DNA of 10,054 nucleotides from JAUHXS01 sp965213575 (GTDB taxonomy: Bacteria > Bacteroidota > Bacteroidia > Chitinophagales > JAUHXS01). Below, piece after piece: positions 1 to 6,316 of this stretch (its first letter is position 1; the number at the start of each line of letters is the position of its first letter). Below the pieces are notes generated by a model. That model saw only the letters and a list, made by a program, of their open reading frames with translations. It had not been told where the DNA came from and did not search any database. The stretch covers positions 1 through 10,054 of the forward strand of contig CBDBZN010000024.1 of NCBI GenBank assembly GCA_965213575.1. Direction: 5' to 3'. A program made the translations under genes and the position numbers.

Positions 1-1138
1 TATTATTAGAAATGGGGTAAGCTTTTGTCGTATATTCATCTGTTTGATCTCTGTAAAATACGCTTCCCATGTGAATGTCTAGAGCGGAATGATCTTTACG
101 AGCCTGATTAATTACATCACTTAATTCAGTTTGAAGGTAACTAATCTCATCCCCCATCGAACCGGTTGCATCTACGACAAATGCAATATCCATTCTGTTA
201 GGCGTATGGCAATCGCTACGTGTTTGAATAAAGTTAACTCCTTCCTCAAAAGGCAATACATTTTCAATTTCATAACCTTCTCCGTTTATATTGGCTGATA
301 TGATGAGATTATTATAATTAAGATTTTCTTCTTTAAATAAATTAATCCATAATTCTGCTTTTCCGGTGTTGTCAGTCCTTGCTTCATAGATAGCAGTGTT
401 TTTGTTCATTATAACCACAGGAACATCAATTACGGGAGATCCTTTTTGGTTAACAATTTGTACCACAAATCTATTTTGTGGAGTTATTTTCCATATGCTT
501 TGGTAGTTTTTTAAGTCTTGCTCAGCAACATCTTGCCATAACTTCCATTTGCTAAAATCATTGATTATCCCTGCAGTTAATGTTCCTGCTGAAGCGTTTG
601 GTACAGGGACTATTGGCATAGTACCATATTCGTCACTTGATGCAGGGGAAGCAGTTTTAGAAAATTCCATAGCTATACTTTCTTCCATACTTACATCTCT
701 TTCCCTTCCTTTTGATATTTTATCTTTACGTGAATAATCGCCCATTCCATGGCCGGAATAGATTGTTCTCAGTTGCATATTTAAAATAATATCTCCATCA
801 ATCAGCATGTTCTCTCTTATGCTGAGCATATTACTATCATCTTTAACGATTAGATCATAGCGATCCATAGGGATAGCTTTTAATTCAAAATATCCATTTT
901 GGTTAAGTATAGTTTGTTTCACAATATTTTTTCGTTGTTGTAGCTCAACAGTTATAACTTTGGTTGTATCTCCGATATTTGATCTTTGTACATACCCTTG
1001 AATACTAAATGTTTCAATTTGTGATTTTTCTTTAGGTAAAAAAGCAAGGAAAGCTAAGCTGATACCAATTAGTGATAGAAAGCTTATTATTGTTGTAATT
1101 CTTTTTTTATATGCTAATAATTCAAATATATCTGTCAT
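1..1138 (-). CDS. VWA-domain protein with N-terminal membrane anchor (partial, C-terminus beyond left edge)
   Basis: The first 379 residues are visible, starting at ATG 1138; an in-frame TGA five codons upstream and no other start codon between make this start firm. Residues 1-13 are a short charged cytoplasmic head and about 14-35 are one hydrophobic membrane segment with no clear signal-peptidase site, so the protein is probably anchored in the inner membrane and faces the periplasm. Residues about 44-123 resemble a carboxypeptidase-regulatory-like beta-sandwich. About 130-185 is a polar linker rich in Ser, Pro and charged residues. About 222-300 is a second Ig-like or regulatory-like domain (TDNTGKAELW). 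The VWA domain begins near 315 with the MIDAS metal-binding motif D323-A-T325-G-S327-M. Such domains bind ligands through Mg2+. The other MIDAS residues lie outside the window. Ligand and role are unknown. It is divergent from the terC gene. Confidence 0.85.
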   Translation of the reverse strand, partial: MTDIFELLAYKKRITTIISFLSLIGISLAFLAFLPKEKSQIETFSIQGYVQRSNIGDTTKVITVELQQRKNIVKQTILNQNGYFELKAIPMDRYDLIVKDDSNMLSIRENMLIDGDIILNMQLRTIYSGHGMGDYSRKDKISKGRERDVSMEESIAMEFSKTASPASSDEYGTMPIVPVPNASAGTLTAGIINDFSKWKLWQDVAEQDLKNYQSIWKITPQNRFVVQIVNQKGSPVIDVPVVIMNKNTAIYEARTDNTGKAELWINLFKEENLNYNNLIISANINGEGYEIENVLPFEEGVNFIQTRSDCHTPNRMDIAFVVDATGSMGDEISYLQTELSDVINQARKDHSALDIHMGSVFYRDQTDEYTTKAYPISNN

Positions 1139-1211
1139 TTCTAATAGTTTTCAGTAGTTTTGTAATAGAGATGATTCATTTTTGGAGATTCCATAAAAAC
1201 TAAATCAAAAA

Positions 1212-1947
1212 ATGGAAGGATTACAGGCATTGCTTACAGTTGAAGGCTTATTTGCGTTTCTTACTTTGTTGGTTTTAGAAGTAGTGTTAGGTATTGATAA
1301 TTTAATTTTCTTATCCATTCTCGTTAATAAAGCCAAACCGGAGAAACAAAAATTTGTCCGGATCTTAGGTTTATCTTTAGCTTTAATATTTAGGATTTTA
1401 TTATTATTATCTATTAGTTGGTTAGTGCAATTGACCACTTCCCATTTTTACTGTTCGAGGTTTTGAATTTAGTTTTAGAGATTTAATTTTATTGGCAGGC
1501 GGATTATTTTTATTGACTAAAAGCACTCTAGAAATTCATGAGAAATTGGAAAACCAAAGGCAAGACGGAGAAGGGGTAGTGAATAAAAAACCTAAAAGTG
1601 CTTCTTCTATTATTTTACAAATAATTATTATTGACCTCGTGTTTTCTTTAGATTCTATCTTAACGGCGGTAGGATTAACTAAAAACATTGCGATAATGGT
1701 TATAGCCGTTACCTTAGCAATAATCTTAATGATCATCTTCGCTAAAATGGTAGGAGAATTTATTCATGAAAACCCAACGATTGTCATGTTAGCTTTATCT
1801 TTCTTAATTATGATAGGTGTACTACTTATAGCTGATGCCTTCCACTTCCATGTGCCTAGAGGATATATTTATTTCTCATTAGGATTCTCTTTACTGGTCG
1901 AAATATTAAATCTCAAGCTTTTAAAAAAATATTTTCAAAGGAGATGA
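1212..1947 (+). pseudogene. TerC-family integral membrane metal-ion transporter, interrupted by a one-base frameshift
   Basis: Two overlapping reading frames together make one TerC-family protein. The first (from ATG 1212) gives the N-terminal helix with the conserved acidic motif LEVVLGIDN (residues 22-30) and reads into TGA at 1464-1466. The second frame is open from 1435 and continues with FSFRDLILLAGGLFLL, KSTLEIHEKL, and the second conserved acidic motif DLVFSLDSILTAVG, ending at TGA 1945-1947. Removing one base between about 1438 and 1449 restores a protein of about 244 residues, the usual family size, with six to seven hydrophobic helices and no missing core. TerC proteins are inner-membrane carriers; some members (MeeF/MeeY, Alx) export Mn2+. 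Either this copy is a recent pseudogene or the extra base is a sequencing or assembly error; everything else looks well conserved. No strong ribosome binding site is seen, as is common in Bacteroidota. The gene faces the UbiD gene tail to tail across 29 bases. Confidence 0.85.
1438..1449 (+). other. Frameshift site in terC
   Basis: Up to ACC ACT (ending 1439) the first frame reads ...WLVQLTT. Skipping one base there continues as PIFTVRGFEF in the other frame, which matches the family pattern of a proline followed by a short loop before the next helix. Alternatively, loss of one T from the run of five at 1445-1449 gives LTTSHFTVRGFEF. The frames overlap only between 1435 and 1463, so the lesion must lie there. 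Confidence 0.75.
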
Positions 1948-1976
1948 TAGTTGTTTATGCAAATGTGAGGGCTAAA

Positions 1977-3809
1977 TCATATTATCCCGTAAAGCGACTT
2001 TCCTTTTTCGCCCAAAGCGTTTACTTTCTTCAAAACATCAGGATTTTCTTCTAATAAGGGAGCATGATGAGGTTTTATACGGGCATCAATGATTAAACTA
2101 CCGGTGCAACCCCAGTGTTTATGTTTGATGAAAGATTTGACTCCATATATATCATGAGAAGGATTACTTCTAGTGAAAGTAATCCAAACAAAATTATTAA
2201 TTGTTTTAGCAACAAAATCACTATTATCAACTAATACTAATAATGGAAAGCCTTCTAAGTTTTGATTTTGCAAATGCTTTGTAAACATCTCAATGTTTTT
2301 CTCTGTAGTTTGCTCATCTAAATATTTAGGAGCTTGAATAGCTAGTACGCCCGGCATAACCACTTTAGGATGTATATAATTCTCCGGAAGATTGAGTTCA
2401 CCGGGTAGTGAATATGCTAAACTTCTAATCGGTTGACCTGCTGCTGCAAACACCACTTTTGAACCACTGTTTAATCCTTCGCCACTATAATCTAATGTGT
2501 CAATAGTAGTGTTCGTATAAAAGTGAAGGTCTCTCGTTAAGTTGATTCTTTCTAAAATATGTTTAAAAAATTGCTCACTATTGTGAATATCTAAATTTAT
2601 CTCCTCTTCTTTTGCGGTAATGAATAAATATTTAGCCAAAGAAAGCTGGCCAGAACCTAAAATATGGTTGGCGATTGTCAATAGTTCTTGAGGCTTCCTT
2701 TCATTGTTGTAGGGCGTGTAACGTTCACTTCCAATGGCAAATAGCAAAGGATGCACTCCGGCAGCATCTACCGCATGTACCGCATGTACACCTGGAATTT
2801 CTTTACTAATGATTGGCCCTACAATTTCATGGATCAACGCTCCAAAGCTAGTATCTTCTTGCGGCGGCCGCCCGACTACCGTAAACGGCCAAATAGCATC
2901 TTTTCGGTGATAAACTTTGTGCACTTTCATCACCGGGAAGTCGTGCTTTAAACTATAATAACCCAAATGGTCTCCAAATGGGCCTTCCGGTTTATTTTCT
3001 CCCGGATATATTTCTCCGGTAATTACAAAATCAGCATCTTCGGAAATGGCATAGCCGTCTTTATAGCTATACCTAAATCTTCTTCCGGCTAACGCACCGC
3101 TAAATGTTAACTCCGACAGCCCTTCGGGCAACGGCATCACTGCGCCAACTGTATGAGCAGGAGGCCCACCGACAAAAATACTTACTTTTAACGGCTCACC
3201 TTTTGCATTCGCTTTTGTTTGATGAATGCCAATTCCGCGGTGGATTTGATAATGCAATCCTATCTCCTCATTTTGCACATAATCATTTCCTGATAATTGG
3301 ATTCGGTACATGCCCAAGTTAGAATTCATCACCCCGGGCTTGTCAACATCTTCCGTATAAACAATAGGTAACGTAATAAAGGCTCCGCCATCTTGTGGCC
3401 AACATTTAATTTGTGGAAGCTTATCTATCGTTGTTTCTCTATATAAAACCGGATTATTACTTGTTTTCTTAGGCAAAGCTTTTAAAGCAACAAAAGGAAT
3501 ATGAGCATGATGGAATGGCTTTTTTAAAGCAGCCATAGGATCACCTTTTAGAGCTACTAATTGTTGAACATTTTTTAACGTATCGCGAAATATGAATTTG
3601 CTTCTTTCTAATGAGCCAAATAGATTAGACACGGCTTTAAATTCGCAGCCTTTAATATTTTCAAAAAGAATAGCAGGCCCATTTGCTTCAAATACTTTTC
3701 TGTGAATAGCTGCCATTTCGAGGTTGGGGTCAACTTCTTCTTTTATACGCACTAAATGTCCGTGTTTTTCTAAGTCAAGGATACAGTCTAATGTGCTTTT
3801 GTAAGGCAA
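1977..3809 (-). CDS. UbiD-family prenylated-FMN-dependent decarboxylase (probable menaquinone biosynthesis decarboxylase)
   Basis: A 610-residue UbiD-family (de)carboxylase, a cytoplasmic enzyme that uses prenylated FMN made by a UbiX-type partner. By spacing with fungal Fdc1, R169, E275 and D280 (in NLGMYR and KPEGPFGDH) match the catalytic R-E-E/D triad. N164, a histidine in HYQIHRG (186-192) and E229 match the residues holding the metal and phosphate. It is longer than E. coli UbiD (497 residues), as is usual for the Bacteroidota type, which is often assigned to menaquinone synthesis, for example the futalosine route (MqnL-like). The exact aromatic substrate cannot be read from sequence. 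The start appears to be TTG at 3809: the frame has a TAG two codons upstream, the next Met is residue 32, and the family motif MPYKS begins exactly at the TTG. It lies 3 bases after the GH3 stop in the same frame, so translational coupling is likely. No UbiX gene is in the window. Confidence 0.93.
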   Translation of the reverse strand: MPYKSTLDCILDLEKHGHLVRIKEEVDPNLEMAAIHRKVFEANGPAILFENIKGCEFKAVSNLFGSLERSKFIFRDTLKNVQQLVALKGDPMAALKKPFHHAHIPFVALKALPKKTSNNPVLYRETTIDKLPQIKCWPQDGGAFITLPIVYTEDVDKPGVMNSNLGMYRIQLSGNDYVQNEEIGLHYQIHRGIGIHQTKANAKGEPLKVSIFVGGPPAHTVGAVMPLPEGLSELTFSGALAGRRFRYSYKDGYAISEDADFVITGEIYPGENKPEGPFGDHLGYYSLKHDFPVMKVHKVYHRKDAIWPFTVVGRPPQEDTSFGALIHEIVGPIISKEIPGVHAVHAVDAAGVHPLLFAIGSERYTPYNNERKPQELLTIANHILGSGQLSLAKYLFITAKEEEINLDIHNSEQFFKHILERINLTRDLHFYTNTTIDTLDYSGEGLNSGSKVVFAAAGQPIRSLAYSLPGELNLPENYIHPKVVMPGVLAIQAPKYLDEQTTEKNIEMFTKHLQNQNLEGFPLLVLVDNSDFVAKTINNFVWITFTRSNPSHDIYGVKSFIKHKHWGCTGSLIIDARIKPHHAPLLEENPDVLKKVNALGEKGKSLYGII

Positions 3810-3815
3810 TGGCTA
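3807..3815 (-). promoter_or_regulatory. GH3 stop / UbiD TTG start junction (probable translational coupling)
   Basis: On the minus strand the bases read TAG CCA TTG: the amber stop of the GH3 gene, one codon, then the putative TTG start of the UbiD gene in the same frame. No separate ribosome binding site can be recognised apart from the end of the GH3 gene. Reinitiation by ribosomes that have just ended GH3 is the simplest reading. Confidence 0.55.
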
Positions 3816-5324
3816 TAACAGATTTAATATTTCTTCAATATATTTTCGATTATTACTCAATTTAGGTACTTTATTTTGACCTCCCAACTTACCTTTCTTT
3901 TTTAACCACTTATAAAATGTGCCTTTTGGCAAATTATGGACCATAGGTTCTTTTAATGCGAGTCCTTTATGTCTTTTCGCCTCATAATCAGAATTTACTT
4001 CCATTAACTTTTCGTCCAAAATGGTGGTAAATCTAGCTAAACTATCCGGCTCTTTCTCAAACTCAATTAGCCATTCATGGCCGCCTTGTTTATTTCCGGA
4101 TATGTAAATAGGCCCTGCAGTATATTCCTTAATTTCAGCATTCGTTTGCTGGCAAGCAGCTAAAAGAGCATTAGCAGCATTGTCTTCAATAACTTCTTCA
4201 CCAAAGGCATTGATGAAACTTTTTGTCCTTCCTGTAATTTGGATTTTATAAGGAGTGAGAGAGGTAAACTTAATCGTGTCGCCTATCATATACCGCCATA
4301 ACCCGCCATTCGTACTAATTATTAAGGCATAATTGCGACCAATTTCCACCTCATTCAGCTTTATTGCTTTGGGATTATTTTCATGAATCTGCTCTAGTGG
4401 GATAAATTCATAGAAAATTCCGTTATCTGTCAACAATAACATATCTTTTTCTTCATTCTCCAGTTGAATTGCGAAGAAACCTTCTGAAGCATTATAAGTT
4501 TCCATATACTTCATCTTTGGAGTAGGGATCAACTGTTTGAATTGCTCTCGATAAGGTTCGAAATTTACGCCTCCGTGCGTGTATAATTCTAAATCAGGCC
4601 ATACTTCTGTAATATTATTTTTACCGGTCAGCTCCAATATTTTATTGAAAAGCACGATTGTCCAAGTTGGAACACCAACAACATTTGTCACATTTTTTTC
4701 AACAGTTATTTTAGCCATTCTGTCGAGTTTTTCTTCCCAATCTTCTAGTAAAGCTGTTTCCAATCCCGGGGTCTTGATTAACTGGCTCCATATTGGCAAG
4801 TTGTTCATGATGACAGCCGAAACATCACCATAATGGGTATCTTCATTCAGTTTGTTCACCTTATGGCTTCCTCCCATCACTAAGCCTTTTCCGGAAAACA
4901 GATTGGTATCAGGATTGTTCTTGCAGTAAATTGCTAAAATATCTTTGCCTCCTTTAAAATGACAATCATCTAATGCTTCTTGGCTTACGGGAATAAACTT
5001 GCTTTTATCGCTGGTAGTACCGGAGGATTTGGCAAACCAATTAATTTTGGAAGGCCATAAAACGCGCCGTTCGCCTTTCATAACTCTTTCTATATAAGGT
5101 TTTAATGTATCGTAGTTTTGTATAGGAAAAGCTTCTTTATATTGCTCGTAACTTTTAATACTTTTAAAGTTATGTTCTTTTCCCCATTGAGTTTTTCGGC
5201 CTTTCGCAATTAAATATTTAAATATTTCATTTTGTTTTTTATGAGGGCGAATAATATATTCTGTTACTTGTCGATCAAATCTTTTAATAAAATATTTTGC
5301 TCCTATTTTGCTGAATAACCTCAT
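3813..5324 (-). CDS. GH3-family acyl-adenylate-forming enzyme (GH3 auxin-responsive promoter family protein)
   Basis: A 503-residue cytoplasmic protein of the GH3 branch of the ANL adenylating superfamily. In plants these enzymes (JAR1, GH3.5, PBS3/GH3.12) adenylate a carboxylic acid and join it to an amino acid; bacterial members are widespread in Bacteroidota with no settled function. Visible motifs in order: the phosphate-binding loop SSGTTSDKSK (100-109), THGGVNFEPY (249-258), the nucleotide-binding motif YNASEG (277-282), WRYMIGDTIKF (343-353) with the ribose-binding Asp, and the hinge region GRTKSF (365-370). The tail GTFYKWLKKKGKLGGQNKVPKL (residues 468-489) is basic. The length is a little below plant GH3 proteins (about 575-610). 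The start is ATG 5324. It lies 76 bases downstream of lptB and directly precedes the UbiD gene, with which it is probably co-translated. The acid and amino acid substrates are unknown. Confidence 0.92.
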   Translation of the reverse strand: MRLFSKIGAKYFIKRFDRQVTEYIIRPHKKQNEIFKYLIAKGRKTQWGKEHNFKSIKSYEQYKEAFPIQNYDTLKPYIERVMKGERRVLWPSKINWFAKSSGTTSDKSKFIPVSQEALDDCHFKGGKDILAIYCKNNPDTNLFSGKGLVMGGSHKVNKLNEDTHYGDVSAVIMNNLPIWSQLIKTPGLETALLEDWEEKLDRMAKITVEKNVTNVVGVPTWTIVLFNKILELTGKNNITEVWPDLELYTHGGVNFEPYREQFKQLIPTPKMKYMETYNASEGFFAIQLENEEKDMLLLTDNGIFYEFIPLEQIHENNPKAIKLNEVEIGRNYALIISTNGGLWRYMIGDTIKFTSLTPYKIQITGRTKSFINAFGEEVIEDNAANALLAACQQTNAEIKEYTAGPIYISGNKQGGHEWLIEFEKEPDSLARFTTILDEKLMEVNSDYEAKRHKGLALKEPMVHNLPKGTFYKWLKKKGKLGGQNKVPKLSNNRKYIEEILNLL

Positions 5325-5332
5325 GTTTCCGC

Positions 5333-5348
5333 TACAATATTTATTGTA
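5333..5348 (-). repeat. Short inverted repeat just upstream of the GH3 start
   Basis: Arms TACAAT and ATTGTA are perfect 6-base complements around a 4-base centre, beginning 9 bases upstream of the GH3 ATG. It could be a weak hairpin near the ribosome landing site or a small operator. In DNA this AT-rich, a chance repeat is also plausible. Confidence 0.3.
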
Positions 5349-5400
5349 AAATTAGCAAAAAAATTGCCAGATAGTTATGTGGAAATAATGCATTAAATAG

Positions 5401-6144
5401 TTACTCGACTCTAAAAATCTTCCTTTTAAGCTCAAAATTTTCTCCTAAGTAAACCTTTCTTACCTGTTCATCTGCGGCTAGTTCTTCCGCACTGCCGGAC
5501 TTTAGAATTTGCCCTTCAAATAATAAATATGCCCTATCTGTGATAGACAAAGTTTCTTGTACATTATGATCGGTGATCAAAATACCAATATTTTTATATT
5601 TTAATTTCTCAACAATATGTTGAATATCATCTACCGCTATCGGGTCGATGCCTGCGAAAGGCTCATCTAATAAAATGAATTTAGGATTAGAGGCCAATGC
5701 TCTGGCTATCTCGGTTCTCCTTCTTTCCCCACCGGATAAAACATCGCCATTATTTTTTCTGACTTTTTGTAGGCTGAATTCATCTAAAAGCTGTTCTAAT
5801 CTTTCTTTTCTTTTAGTCTTATCTTTGTAAAACATTTCTAGAATTGCCAAAATATTATCTTCTACGGTCAGTTTCCTAAAAACAGAAGACTCCTGGGGTA
5901 AATACCCTATACCCATCTTGGCTCTTTTGTACATAGGAACATTGGTGATTTCTTGCTGATCTAAAAATACCTTGCCTGCATCGGGAATGACCAATCCTAC
6001 CGTCATATAAAAAGAAGTAGTTTTACCCGCTCCATTTGGGCCTAATAAACCGACAATTTCTCCTTGCCCTACTTCAATAGAAACTTGATTAACGACTTTT
6101 CTTCCTTTATATGATTTAACTATATTTTCTGTTCTTAAGATCAA
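5401..6144 (-). CDS. lptB: LPS export ABC transporter ATP-binding protein LptB
   Basis: A 247-residue ABC ATPase that drives the LptB2FG inner-membrane complex, which lifts lipopolysaccharide from the inner membrane into the Lpt bridge to the outer membrane. Visible motifs: Walker A GPNGAGKT (35-42), Q-loop Q84, ABC signature LSGGE (136-140), Walker B FILLDE (156-161) with the LptB-like run EPFAGIDP, and switch histidine H193 in ITDHNV. The segment ENIVKSYKGRKVV and the length are typical of LptB rather than other ABC ATPases. The start seems to be TTG at 6144: a TAA lies two codons upstream and the family N-terminus fits exactly there. No lptF, lptG or lptC gene is in the window, so the partners are encoded elsewhere. 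It heads a three-gene minus-strand cluster with the GH3 and UbiD genes. Confidence 0.95.
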   Translation of the reverse strand: MILRTENIVKSYKGRKVVNQVSIEVGQGEIVGLLGPNGAGKTTSFYMTVGLVIPDAGKVFLDQQEITNVPMYKRAKMGIGYLPQESSVFRKLTVEDNILAILEMFYKDKTKRKERLEQLLDEFSLQKVRKNNGDVLSGGERRRTEIARALASNPKFILLDEPFAGIDPIAVDDIQHIVEKLKYKNIGILITDHNVQETLSITDRAYLLFEGQILKSGSAEELAADEQVRKVYLGENFELKRKIFRVE

Positions 6145-6195
6145 ATTTTATATTTTAACTTTAAAATAATTCCTTATAAAGTTAAAGGTAATATA

Positions 6196-6203
6196 CAAAC
6201 TTA
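6196..6203 (-). promoter_or_regulatory. Possible Bacteroidota -7 promoter box upstream of lptB
   Basis: The minus strand reads TAAGTTTG, an exact match to the Bacteroidota -7 consensus TAnnTTTG, about 50 bases upstream of the lptB start. No convincing TTG/TTTG -33 box is visible at the expected distance, so this is a partial promoter match only. If real it would transcribe lptB and possibly the GH3 and UbiD genes. Confidence 0.35.
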
Positions 6204-6316
6204 ATGAAGACTATTGTAGGATAGATTTATTAATGGAATCGCTCTTCTATCTATTGTAATGCTGAATGTAATCATTATAAAATCTATAGCCTTTCAAATA
6301 ACTTGCAGTAATATAT

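Noticed and set aside
549..737. Short plus-strand open frame of 62 codons
   Set aside because: It lies wholly inside the VWA gene on the opposite strand, whose domains and MIDAS motif are clear; it shows no family motif.
1159..1184. Possible promoter for terC (TTTG at 1159-1162 and CATTTTTG at 1177-1184)
   Set aside because: The -7 box has a mismatch and the spacing of 14 bases is shorter than usual for Bacteroidota promoters, so it is not listed as a feature.
1205..1438. Minus-strand open frame of 77 codons
   Set aside because: It is antisense to the first half of terC, which has strong family motifs; its composition is Lys/Asn-rich with no domain.
1948..1976. Bidirectional terminator between terC and the UbiD gene
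   Set aside because: No inverted repeat or T-run could be found in the 29 bases.
2751..3322. Two plus-strand open frames (2751-2951 and 3104-3322)
   Set aside because: Both are antisense to the UbiD gene, which carries a conserved catalytic region across the same bases.
4579..5830. Plus-strand open frames at 4579-4833 and 5648-5830
   Set aside because: They are shadows of the GH3 and lptB genes; neither has recognisable motifs or a plausible upstream signal.
6241..6316. Candidate terminator after the secreted-protein gene
   Set aside because: Only a 6-base ATAGAT/ATCTAT pair around a 23-base loop was found, with no GC-rich stem or T-run.
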